64,000 bases of DNA. Origin: Ilumatobacteraceae bacterium (lineage in GTDB: Bacteria; Actinomycetota; Acidimicrobiia; Acidimicrobiales; Ilumatobacteraceae). The position numbers and the translations under genes are program-made. The first letter of the stretch is position 1, and the number at the start of each line of letters is the position of its first letter. Where the stretch lies: assembly GCA_021298195.1 (NCBI GenBank), contig JAJTEQ010000002.1:25937-89936 (forward strand), given 5' to 3'. The notes beneath the pieces were generated by a model. That model saw only the letters and a program-made list of their open reading frames with translations. It was not told where the DNA came from and made no database searches. Below, in pieces: positions 46,266 through 53,775 of the stretch.

Positions 46266-47254
46266 GCGACGAGTTCGTTCTCGCGGCGCGCTCGTTGCGC
46301 AAGTACTTTCCCACGGGGGCGTCGAGAATGCTGCAGCGTCCGACGGATCTCGTGCAGGCAGTCGATGACGTCTCGTTCGGGTTGCGGCGGGGCACGACCC
46401 TGGCGGTCGTGGGCGAATCGGGTTGTGGCAAGACGACCTTGGGCCGGCTGTTGGCCCGTTTGATCGAGCCGACGTCGGGGTCCGTCACGTTGGAGGGGGT
46501 CGACGTCACTGCGGCATCGCCACGCGAGTTGCTCGCGTTGCGTCGCGACATACAACTCGTTTTCCAGGATCCGTACGCCTGCCTGAATCCACGTCACAGC
46601 ATCGGTCAGAGCATCGGCACACCCATCCGGATCCAGAAGACCCTGTCGCGCTCCGCCGAAAAGGAACGAGTGCGAGAACTTATGCAGTTGGTCGGGCTGA
46701 ACCCGGAGCACTACAACCGTTTCCCTCACGAGTTCTCGGGGGGCCAGCGACAACGTGCCGGCATTGCCCGCGCGTTGGCTCTCCAGCCCAAGGTGATCAT
46801 CGCCGACGAACCGGTCTCGGCGCTGGACGTATCCATCCAGTCGCAGATCCTGAATCTGATGGAGGATCTGCAGGCGTCGATGGGATTGTCGTACGTGTTC
46901 ATCGCCCACGATCTTTCGGTGGTTCGGCACATCGCGGATCAGGTCGCCGTGATGTATCTGGGCAAGATCGTCGAGATCGGCGAACCGGCAGCGGTCTACG
47001 AACGCACCGCCCACCCGTACACCAAAGCCTTGTTGTCGGCGGTTCCGGTGGCGGACCCGCGACGGGCGGCGGGGCGGCAACGAATCGTTCTGACGGGTGA
47101 CGTTCCAAGCCCGGTCAATCCGCCGTCGGGTTGTCGCTTTCGGACCCGGTGCCCGAAGGCCGACGCTCGCTGCGCGACGGAAGAGCCGGTTTTGCTGGCT
47201 CGGCCCGGGGATTCGGACACCGAGCACCGCGTGGCCTGCCATTTCCCCGACTGA
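46262..47254 (+). CDS. ABC transporter ATPase, OppF/DppF type
   Basis: 330 residues. Walker A GESGCGKTTLGRL, Q loop LVFQDPYACLNPRHSI, signature FSGGQRQRAGIARAL, Walker B VIIADEPVSALDVSIQ, and H loop VFIAHDLSVVRHI. The oligopeptide-transporter C terminus is GCRFRTRCPKADARC. It has an N-terminal insertion (FPTGASRMLQRPTDLVQA) usual for OppF. Last gene of the transporter operon, 20 bp before secG. Confidence 0.95.
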
Positions 47255-47260
47255 CGCCGT

Positions 47261-47266
47261 TAGGCT
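47261..47266 (+). promoter_or_regulatory. -10 element of secG
   Basis: TAGGCT lies 8 nt before the GTG of secG. Confidence 0.4.
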
Positions 47267-47274
47267 CGTCCCTC

Positions 47275-47514
47275 GTGCGTGACCTGGTGATGTACTTCAT
47301 GGTGGTGGTCAATGTGATTTCGACCATCGGTATGGTGGCTGGCATTCTGATGCACAGCGGTAAAGGCGGGGGACTCTCCGACATGTTCGGCGGAGGAAGT
47401 GGTGCCGGTATCGGCTCAGCGGCCGCCGAACGCAACCTGAACCGCATCACGTTCGTCATCGCACTCGTGTGGGTGGTGTCGATCCTGAGTCTCGGCTTTT
47501 TGCTGGTTCGGTGA
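47275..47514 (+). CDS. secG: preprotein translocase subunit SecG
   Basis: 79 residues. Two transmembrane helices (about 4-25 and 57-77) flank the conserved cytoplasmic loop LMHSGKGGGLSDMFGGG. SecG helps drive SecA-dependent export through SecYEG. The GTG start is taken from the SecG N terminus; the frame is open further upstream into the ATPase gene. In actinobacteria secG usually follows tpiA, and here the ABC transporter operon intervenes. Confidence 0.92.
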   Translation: MRDLVMYFMVVVNVISTIGMVAGILMHSGKGGGLSDMFGGGSGAGIGSAAAERNLNRITFVIALVWVVSILSLGFLLVR

Positions 47515-47530
47515 TCGACTCGTCCACCGG

Positions 47531-47536
47531 TATCTT
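47531..47536 (+). promoter_or_regulatory. -10 element of tRNA-Leu
   Basis: TATCTT lies 10 bp before the first tRNA base. Confidence 0.45.
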
Positions 47537-47546
47537 GGTGTCCCAC

Positions 47547-47633
47547 GTCGAAGTGGCGGAATAGGCAGACGCGCTAGCTTGAGGGGCTAGTGATCGTAAG
47601 ATCGTGGGGGTTCAAGTCCCCCCTTCGACACCA
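47547..47633 (+). tRNA. tRNA-Leu (anticodon GAG)
   Basis: 84 nt plus an encoded CCA. Acceptor stem GTCGAAG/CTTCGAC, anticodon arm GCTAG-CTTGAGG-GGCTAG with GAG, a long class II variable arm (TGATCGTAAGATCGT), and T arm GGGGG-TTCAAGT-CCCCC. It reads the Leu codons CUC and CUU. Unlike the tRNA at 19464, it has the long arm expected for leucine and an encoded CCA end. Confidence 0.95.
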
Positions 47634-47646
47634 CACCCAACAGAAT

Positions 47647-47705
47647 TGCGACAATTTGTCGCTTTGTGTACACGAGACGCGTACACAAAGCGACAAATTG
47701 TCGCA
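47647..47705 (+). repeat. perfect 25-bp inverted repeat with nested palindromes
   Basis: Arms 47647-47671 and 47681-47705 are perfect reverse complements over 25 bp, with a 9-nt loop. Each arm contains a 15-bp palindrome, GCGACAA-N-TTGTCGC (47648-47662 and 47690-47704), whose centres are 42 bp apart. T-rich sequence follows (TTTTGGTTTTT). It lies 13 bp after the CCA of tRNA-Leu and 17 bp before the end of thrH. It may be a terminator between convergent units, a paired operator, or a remnant of a mobile element. Confidence 0.9.
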
Positions 47706-47722
47706 TTTTGGTTTTTGGGGGG

Positions 47723-48352
47723 TCAGTTGGTGTCGAGGGCGGCCATGAGAGCGCCCAGCAACTCGTCGTACGTCTCGAGGGCGGGGAACTGGGGGAACTC
47801 GGCGATCACATTGTCCGGTGCGTGAAAGAGGAAGCCGGCGTGCGCCGCCGCGAGCATCGTGGTGTCGTTGTACGAATCGCCCGCGGCCACGACCCTCAGA
47901 TTGAGGGACCGGAACGCCTCGACGGCCTTCTGTTTCTGGTTGGCCTGCCGTAGTTCGAAGTCGACGATGCGGTCGTCGGAGACCAGTAGTCGATGGCACA
48001 AGATGGTCGGCAGACCCAGTTTTCGCATCAATGGGCGGGCGAACTGCTCGAACGTGTCGGACAGGATGATCAACTGGGTCCGTTCCCGTATCGCCGCCAC
48101 GAAGTCGACGGCACCGGGCAGGGGATCGAGACCCCCGATGACGTCCTCGATCAAGGACATGGTGAGACCCTCGCGATCGAGGATGTCGATGCGGTAGCGC
48201 ATCAACTTGTCGTAGTCGGGCTCCTCACGGGTGGTGCGGCGCAATTCCGGGAGGCCCGTGCGTTCGGCCACGGCGACCCATATCTCGGGGACCAGGACCC
48301 CCTCGAGATCGAGACACACGAGATTCTGGCTGGGCTGCCGGGCGATGCTCAC
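47723..48352 (-). CDS. thrH: ThrH-type phosphoserine phosphatase / HAD hydrolase
   Basis: 209 residues, HAD-fold phosphatase. It matches ThrH closely in layout: nucleophile Asp15 in CLDLEGVLVPEIW, LIILSDTFEQFARPLMRKLG, LCHRL, VVAAGDSYNDTTML and FHAPDNVIAEFPQFPA. ThrH of Pseudomonas dephosphorylates phosphoserine and can transfer the phosphate to homoserine. It converges on secG/tRNA-Leu. The GTG start has CAGAAT 6 nt upstream, consistent with a leaderless mRNA. Confidence 0.9.
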   Translation of the reverse strand: MSIARQPSQNLVCLDLEGVLVPEIWVAVAERTGLPELRRTTREEPDYDKLMRYRIDILDREGLTMSLIEDVIGGLDPLPGAVDFVAAIRERTQLIILSDTFEQFARPLMRKLGLPTILCHRLLVSDDRIVDFELRQANQKQKAVEAFRSLNLRVVAAGDSYNDTTMLAAAHAGFLFHAPDNVIAEFPQFPALETYDELLGALMAALDTN

Positions 48353-48358
48353 CCGGCC

Positions 48359-48364
48359 ATTCTG
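48359..48364 (-). promoter_or_regulatory. -10-like element of leaderless thrH
   Basis: CAGAAT lies 6 nt before the GTG at 48352. Confidence 0.4.
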
Positions 48365-48486
48365 GCATCGGACTCCGGTGAAAGTCATTGTCACGATGCA
48401 CGGTTCGGATTCGCTTGGTTGATCGTGGACCGGATCTCGTCGTCGACACCCATGGATGTAGTAGAGATGAGCCATGGTGGTCGGGC

Positions 48487-49161
48487 GTGTCCAACCCTGA
48501 GAACCTTCCGGTGCCCGCGGAATGGTCCTTGCGGGAGCAGTCGGGTCAGATTCTGCAGTGGGTCTGCGGAGACGAGGCGCTTCGATGGTGCGCCCGTTGC
48601 TGTCGTCGATTCGGCTTGCCCGACGACATGGCCGGTGACGTCCGGTCGGCGTCATGGATCCGACTCCAGCGCGCCCTCGAACGCCGTCAGCGCCCGCTCG
48701 AGAACATGTCCACCATCGACGCGGCTCGTCGTTACGCCGCCCGGGCCTGTGAGAACACCGCGATCGACTTCGGGCGTTCGGTGCGGCGACGAGCCGAAGC
48801 GGTGGCTCTGATGGACGGCGAGGGCGAGATCGTCGCGGAAAATCGGACGATCCCTCTCGCGGAAAGTCGGCTTGCGTTGGAGGATCTGCGACGGACGGTC
48901 GTCACGATCGCCCGCGATGGGGTGTCGTGCGCCGGTTGTCCGGCCGACGTCGTTCTCGCGTCGGCCTTGTGGGTGATCAACGCGCAGATCCAGGGGGACA
49001 ACGGGACGCTCTCGGAACTGCTCTACGAGTCGTTGCAGGCGGTGGACACGGCTTTCCCGGAGAATCGCGGTGATGCCGCTCGTCAGCGCAAGTCGAGATG
49101 CGGTCGTTGCGTGGTGGCGCTCTTGCGATCGGCGATCGAAGTGATGGAGGCGAAGCGATGA
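48487..49161 (+). CDS. sigma-70 region 2-like protein, cysteine-rich
   Basis: 224 residues. The first half resembles ECF sigma region 2: a helix with WCARCCRRFGLPDDMAGDV, then ASWIRLQRALERR, then AARRYAARACENTAIDFGR followed by basic SVRRR where the -10-recognition helix would be. A normal region 4 is not recognisable. Instead the second half has cysteine pairs (SCAGC, CGRC) that, with CARCC, could bind metal. The start is the GTG at 48487; the frame is open upstream but without family-like sequence. Its stop overlaps the next gene's start (ATGA), so the two form a coupled pair. A regulator role is inference. Confidence 0.55.
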   Translation: MSNPENLPVPAEWSLREQSGQILQWVCGDEALRWCARCCRRFGLPDDMAGDVRSASWIRLQRALERRQRPLENMSTIDAARRYAARACENTAIDFGRSVRRRAEAVALMDGEGEIVAENRTIPLAESRLALEDLRRTVVTIARDGVSCAGCPADVVLASALWVINAQIQGDNGTLSELLYESLQAVDTAFPENRGDAARQRKSRCGRCVVALLRSAIEVMEAKR

Positions 49162-50801
49162 GAATCGTGGCTTCCTACTCCCGGACCTCGGATCGGTACG
49201 TGATCGAATTCGGAGCGCCGTCAGGTTCCGTGTGCGAGGTCGAGGACACCTCCGACGACGCGACGTTGTGGCGGAACGAGAAGGGGATCGTCGAGATCGC
49301 CGCGTTGGCGCGGTGGTCGGCCTCCACGGGCCGCCTGCTTCTCGGTGACGACTGGGATCGACTCTCGTGGTTGCTCACCGCCTCGACCGAGGACGCAACT
49401 CTGACGTTCGAGGTCGAACCCGCGATGGGGCCCGACGGCGGTGACGCGTCCCTAGTGAGACGTGCGCCGCGACCGGATCTCGAGGCGCCGGTGGGCGTGA
49501 GTGATCCGACACTGGACGAACTGTTGGCCGACGGAGTTCCGCGATCAGTCCTCGGTGCGACGGGCGATGGTGAACTACAGGGTGCGCTCGTGGCGCTGCC
49601 AGACGTCGGCGGAGCCGAGGACGTCGCTCGACCCCGTACGGCGCGAGTCGCATGGAACACCAGGACGGGCGAGATGAAGGTGGAATTCTCCGTGGTGTCG
49701 GGGCGCCGGACCCAGATGTGGGTGCGGGTGGCACTCGGCGAATCGGGCGATCTCATCGCCCTCGCTCCGCCGGAGTCGAATGCCGTCGGTCTGGCGTCGG
49801 CATCAACGATCGTGCCCCACGATGGTCTGTTGGGCGAGTTGTACATCGACGTCACGGACGAACCGCTCACCATCATCGGAACGTCGCGGTACCGCGTGCG
49901 GCGCCGGGCCGCGCGGATCGAATCAGAGGCCGCCACTCTGCGGGGCCGCGGCAAGAAGGGTAAGGCCCGTCGTTTCGACGACGCCGCGAGCCGGCTTCGA
50001 CAGAGTTTGGGTGACTCTTTCGAAACACCGCGGAAGGGTTTCGGCGGTCGTCGATCCTGGTGGTGGAAGGCACCGCTCGCGCTCGTTGTCGTCGTCGTGT
50101 CGGCACTGATCGGCCGATCGTGGGGATCGGACGAACAGCGGTTCGAATCCGTCGGGTCCGAGCCGCCCGAGTCGACCGAGCCGACCGACGAGTCGACCAT
50201 GACTCCCGCGCCGTACACGAACGATGGCATCGGGGTTCTCGCGTACCGGTCGGATGCGACGCGTTTCAGCGGAAACATCAGCACCTCCGTTGCCGCCCGT
50301 GTGCTGAGCGGCGGAGGTGGCGACGAAGGAGCAGTTCGCGTCGAGGTCGAAGTGAGTGACCGGGCCGAGTTCCCCTACGCGGGCGGACTTCGGCCCCTGT
50401 CGGACCTTCTCGAAAGCGAGTGTCGTGCCTCGCTCTATTCGAGTACCGGTTCGACGGGCGGTGCGGCGGCCTTGCCGATGAGCGTCGTGGTTCTCGGCAG
50501 TTCTGATCGTGACCGGGCCGTCGATCTCCTGGCGGCCACGACGTGGGATCCCGGACTGGAACTCGGAAGGTTCTCGGGTTTCGTACCGATGAACGCGAGC
50601 GTCACGGAGGACTGTCTCGTCCGGCAAACGCCCGATGGCGATCGGTTGTTCGTGGTCACCCGCCAAGCCTTCGAGATCCAGACGATCGACGTCGATCTTC
50701 CCTCGGATGTCGCGTATCTGGTGGTGCGGGCTCTTCTCTCCGACGGTACACCGATCGCCTGGACGTCCGAGGAGGTCATCGAGGTGGGGTCAGCCGGGTG
50801 A
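49158..50801 (+). CDS. single-pass membrane protein coupled to sigma-like gene
   Basis: 547 residues of no recognised family. Residues 1-300 are rich in beta-strand patterns, with a basic stretch (RRRAARIES; RGRGKKGKARR) before one transmembrane helix at about 304-319 (PLALVVVVVSALIG). Positive charges before the helix predict N-in, C-out. The outer part starts with an acidic Ser/Pro/Thr stalk (about 330-355) and continues with a folded region containing two cysteines (ECRAS; EDCLVRQ). The layout is like a membrane anti-sigma factor, with the cytoplasmic part available to bind the neighbouring sigma-like protein. Its end overlaps the convergent Rieske gene by 12 bp. Confidence 0.7.
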   Translation: MRIVASYSRTSDRYVIEFGAPSGSVCEVEDTSDDATLWRNEKGIVEIAALARWSASTGRLLLGDDWDRLSWLLTASTEDATLTFEVEPAMGPDGGDASLVRRAPRPDLEAPVGVSDPTLDELLADGVPRSVLGATGDGELQGALVALPDVGGAEDVARPRTARVAWNTRTGEMKVEFSVVSGRRTQMWVRVALGESGDLIALAPPESNAVGLASASTIVPHDGLLGELYIDVTDEPLTIIGTSRYRVRRRAARIESEAATLRGRGKKGKARRFDDAASRLRQSLGDSFETPRKGFGGRRSWWWKAPLALVVVVVSALIGRSWGSDEQRFESVGSEPPESTEPTDESTMTPAPYTNDGIGVLAYRSDATRFSGNISTSVAARVLSGGGGDEGAVRVEVEVSDRAEFPYAGGLRPLSDLLESECRASLYSSTGSTGGAAALPMSVVVLGSSDRDRAVDLLAATTWDPGLELGRFSGFVPMNASVTEDCLVRQTPDGDRLFVVTRQAFEIQTIDVDLPSDVAYLVVRALLSDGTPIAWTSEEVIEVGSAG

Positions 50802-51800
50802 GGTGACCTCTCGGCGGAGGCGATTCTGGAACCACGCCACGGCGATCTCGTGCTTGTCACTCAGCGGACCCGGCCGATAGGAGCCCGAATCGATGCCGCG
50901 TTGCACCTGCTCGCACATGCGCTGGTCCTCGTCGAGAACCACGTTCGACATTTCGAGCATGCCGTCGATGAGAGCCGCGTCGTCGGACGTGGAGTAGTAG
51001 TCGTACACGACACGAGTGGTGTCCACGTCCACCGGGATGATGCGCTCCACGTTCATTCCGTCGGCGTAGATGTTCAGCGCCAGATTCGGATAGCGGAAGA
51101 GCCACGCGCCACCCGACGGTGATCCCTCGGTCGTGTCGCAGGTGTGGTGACAGTAGCCGTCCTCGGGCACCGACACCCGATACGTGCGCATGTCGAGAGC
51201 TCGACTGAGCGACGGATGGATCAGCTGCACGTGGTAACCCTCGAGGTAATTGTCGACGTAGGTCTTCCAGTTGCAGGCGAGAGTGCGGGTCATGCGCCGG
51301 ACGAAACGGAATCGGTCGACCGAGTGTCGAGCGACCACGGCGGGCAAGCCACCGAGAGAGTGCCCGAGACTCGGTCCGCCGGGCGAGAGTCGCACGAAGA
51401 CCATTCCGCTCCACGTGTCGACGTCGACGAGGCGCAAAGAACGCGACTCCGGGCAGAGGTCGGTCGAGTCCCCGAAATCGCGCGCCGACACGAGCTCACC
51501 TCGCCAATCGAAAGCCCATCCGTGATAGCGGCAGACGAGGTTGCCGGTGATTCCCTCGCCCGGCCAAAGAATGGGGCCAGCGCGATGGGGGCACACGTTG
51601 ACGAATGCGACCAGAGCGCCATCGGGCCGGCGGGCGACGACCAGGGGAAATCCCGCCATCTCGGCCGAGACATAGGCACCGTTGGCGGCCACTTCGGACT
51701 CGGCGCAGAACATCAGCCACTCGTCGGACCACACCGTCGCGCGTTCGCGTTCGTACCACGAGGGTTCCCGATAGCGAGCGACGTCGAGGGCGAGAGTCAT
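50790..51800 (-). CDS. Rieske-type aromatic ring-hydroxylating oxygenase, alpha subunit
   Basis: 336 residues. The N-terminal Rieske [2Fe-2S] domain has ligands Cys70 and His72 (CPHRAG) and Cys90 and His93 (CRYHGW). The C-terminal mononuclear iron domain has the NWKTYVDNYLEGYHVQLIHPSL pattern (in part: DNYLEGYHVQLIHPSL), giving the two histidines, and an acidic ligand near the C terminus. Such enzymes hydroxylate or demethylate aromatic and quaternary-amine substrates with a separate reductase, which is not in this window. It starts one base after the acyl-CoA dehydrogenase stop. Its 3' end overlaps the membrane-protein gene by 12 bp, a rare convergent overlap. Confidence 0.92.
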   Translation of the reverse strand: MTLALDVARYREPSWYERERATVWSDEWLMFCAESEVAANGAYVSAEMAGFPLVVARRPDGALVAFVNVCPHRAGPILWPGEGITGNLVCRYHGWAFDWRGELVSARDFGDSTDLCPESRSLRLVDVDTWSGMVFVRLSPGGPSLGHSLGGLPAVVARHSVDRFRFVRRMTRTLACNWKTYVDNYLEGYHVQLIHPSLSRALDMRTYRVSVPEDGYCHHTCDTTEGSPSGGAWLFRYPNLALNIYADGMNVERIIPVDVDTTRVVYDYYSTSDDAALIDGMLEMSNVVLDEDQRMCEQVQRGIDSGSYRPGPLSDKHEIAVAWFQNRLRREVTSPG

Positions 51801-51801
51801 G

Positions 51802-52950
51802 TCAGAGACCCAGATCCTTGGCGATGATGCTCTTCATGACCTCGGTCGTGCCGCCGTAAATGGTTGTGATCCGGGCATCGGCGTACGCCCGGGCGATCGG
51901 GTATTCGCGCATGTATCCGTAACCACCGAACAGTTGCAGGCACTTGTCGGCGACCCGCTTCAGCAGTTCCGTGCACCAGTACTTGGCGGCGGCGGCTTCG
52001 GCCGCCGAGAGTCGTGAGGCGTTGAGGGCCAGAACGCAAGCGTCGACGTACGCCTGGGCCACCTCGACCTCGGTGTTTTGCTCGGCGAGCACGAACTTGG
52101 TGTTCTGGAACGCCCCGATGGTGGTGCCGAACGCCTTGCGCTCCTTGACGTACTCGAGAGTCCACCGTACGCAGGCCCGCGCCGAGGCCAGGCTGGCCAC
52201 GGCGATCGAGAGCCGTTCCTGGGCCAGGTTGGAGGTCAGATAATGGAAGGCACGCCCCTCGTCACCGAGACGATTCGCCACGGGCACCTCGACGTCATTG
52301 AAGAACAGTTCGGACGTGTCGGCGCTCGTTTGCCCGATCTTGTCGAGATTTCGACCGCGTTCGAAGCCCGGCATCCCGCGCTCGACGACGAGCAACGACA
52401 TTCCGGTGTGACGTTGCGTCGGGTCGGTCTTGGCCGCGACGATCACGAGATCGCTGTTGATGCCGTTGGTGATGAACGTCTTGGAGCCATTGAGGATGTA
52501 GCGGTCACCGTCGCGACGCGCGGTGGTGGCGATGCTGGCGAGGTCGCTGCCGGTGCCCGGCTCGGTCATGGCGATGGCAGTGATCAGCGACCCCGACGCG
52601 ATTCCGGGCAACCAGCGTGCCTTCTGATCGTCGTCACAGATGTCGGTGAAGTAGGGCGTGGTGATGTCGTTGTGCAACGTGATCCCGTTGCCCGCGCCGC
52701 CAATACCGGCCAGCGCCAACTCCTCGCCGATAATCGCATTGAACCGGAAATCCGAACTTCCTCCGCCACCGTATTCTTCGGGAACCGCCATGCCGAGGAA
52801 CCCACTGGCGCCGGCTTTGGTGTACAGGTCTCGCGGAGCGATCCCCTCGTCCTCCCATCGGGAGTAGTCAGGGGTGATTTCCTTGGTGATGAACGAACGA
52901 AAACTCTCGCCGAACGCGAGGTGTTCGTCGTCGTAGAGGGAGCGTTCCAT
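51802..52950 (-). CDS. acyl-CoA dehydrogenase
   Basis: 382 residues, FAD-dependent. Features: N-terminal helices, AMTEPGTGSDLASIATTARR (FAD/substrate binding), GSKTFITNGINSD, the middle beta domain, RKAFGTTIGAFQNTKF, LFGGYGYMREYPIARAYADARI (in part: LFGGYGYMREY), and TTEVMKSIIAKDLGL with the usual C-terminal catalytic region (YGGTTEV). It oxidises an acyl-CoA at alpha-beta; the chain type is unknown. It lies between the SDR and Rieske genes on one short-gap operon. Confidence 0.95.
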   Translation of the reverse strand: MERSLYDDEHLAFGESFRSFITKEITPDYSRWEDEGIAPRDLYTKAGASGFLGMAVPEEYGGGGSSDFRFNAIIGEELALAGIGGAGNGITLHNDITTPYFTDICDDDQKARWLPGIASGSLITAIAMTEPGTGSDLASIATTARRDGDRYILNGSKTFITNGINSDLVIVAAKTDPTQRHTGMSLLVVERGMPGFERGRNLDKIGQTSADTSELFFNDVEVPVANRLGDEGRAFHYLTSNLAQERLSIAVASLASARACVRWTLEYVKERKAFGTTIGAFQNTKFVLAEQNTEVEVAQAYVDACVLALNASRLSAAEAAAAKYWCTELLKRVADKCLQLFGGYGYMREYPIARAYADARITTIYGGTTEVMKSIIAKDLGL

Positions 52951-52965
52951 CTCCCCATTCTGCCG

Positions 52966-53706
52966 TCAGGCCCAACCTCCGGCATAGGCGACGAACTGCC
53001 CGGTGGTGAAACGACTGGTCCCGTCGAGGAAAGCCATGCAGAACGACGAGAATTCGTCCATCGTTCCCAAGCGGCGCATCGGCACTTGCGACTCGATTTT
53101 GGCTCGCACCTCGGGATCCGTCGCTCCCGACGCCTTCAAGAAGGCCGGGAAGTCCATGAAGTTCGTGCCCACCGCGTTCACTTGTACTCCGGTCCGGGCC
53201 ACCTCGTCGGCCACGTTCTTGACCAACATCGTGGCGGCGGCCCGAGCCGACGAATACAACGGGGCGCCCGGGGTGGCACGAGCGCCCGAGGCGCTGGTGA
53301 TCACCAGGACCTGACCCGACTCCTGAGACGTCATCACGGGAACCACGGATCGCAAGAAGTTGTACGGGGCCTCGACGCATCCGGCGAGAACCTGACGCAA
53401 CTGGTCGAGGGTCGAATTGACGAATCGGCCCGTGACGATCTGTCCCGAGAACATGACGGCGGAGTCGATGCGACCGAACGCGTTGATCGCCGCTCCCACC
53501 AGCGCCTCACCGTCGTCCGGAGAGTTCAGGTTGCTGTGTCCGGTGCAGGAGACGACCCGCGCTCCCGTCTCTTCGAGTCGGGAGACGAGTTCGGCGTCGG
53601 GGTCACCCAGGACGAGATCGAAGCCCCGCTCGGCGAAGCGTTCGGCCAGGTGCGGTCCCACGTAGTAGCGGGTGTCGGAGACGAGGGCGACGGGTCGAGC
53701 AGTCAT
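52966..53706 (-). CDS. divergent short-chain dehydrogenase-like protein
   Basis: 246 residues with an SDR fold but altered motifs. The nucleotide-binding stretch is ALVSDTRYYVGPHLAERF, without TGxxxGxG. The NNAG motif is replaced by MFSGQIV. The catalytic YxxxK appears as YSSAR, so lysine is arginine, while the Ser in VITSASGA is kept. It may be a reductase with an unusual cofactor site or a non-catalytic member. It is the first gene of the minus-strand SDR-ACAD-Rieske operon and diverges from arylsulfatase. The ATG has TACTGT 7 nt upstream. Confidence 0.8.
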   Translation of the reverse strand: MTARPVALVSDTRYYVGPHLAERFAERGFDLVLGDPDAELVSRLEETGARVVSCTGHSNLNSPDDGEALVGAAINAFGRIDSAVMFSGQIVTGRFVNSTLDQLRQVLAGCVEAPYNFLRSVVPVMTSQESGQVLVITSASGARATPGAPLYSSARAAATMLVKNVADEVARTGVQVNAVGTNFMDFPAFLKASGATDPEVRAKIESQVPMRRLGTMDEFSSFCMAFLDGTSRFTTGQFVAYAGGWA

Positions 53707-53713
53707 GGGGCTG

Positions 53714-53719
53714 ACAGTA
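53714..53719 (-). promoter_or_regulatory. -10 element of the SDR-ACAD-Rieske operon
   Basis: TACTGT lies 7 nt before the ATG at 53706, close to the operator-like palindromes. Confidence 0.4.
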
Positions 53720-53724
53720 GGTAG

Positions 53725-53744
53725 TGACAGCACTATTGTCAATA
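53725..53744 (+). promoter_or_regulatory. operator-like overlapping palindromes in divergent region
   Basis: Two overlapping inverted repeats: TGACA-N7-TGTCA (53725-53741) and the perfect TATTG-T-CAATA (53734-53744). Further TGACAG copies lie at 53712 and 53751. They sit in the 69-bp gap between the SDR and arylsulfatase genes, well placed for one repressor (TetR or GntR type) to control both. No such regulator gene is seen in the window. Confidence 0.55.
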
Positions 53745-53775
53745 CAGCGGTGACAGACGGAGCAGCGAGGAAACG

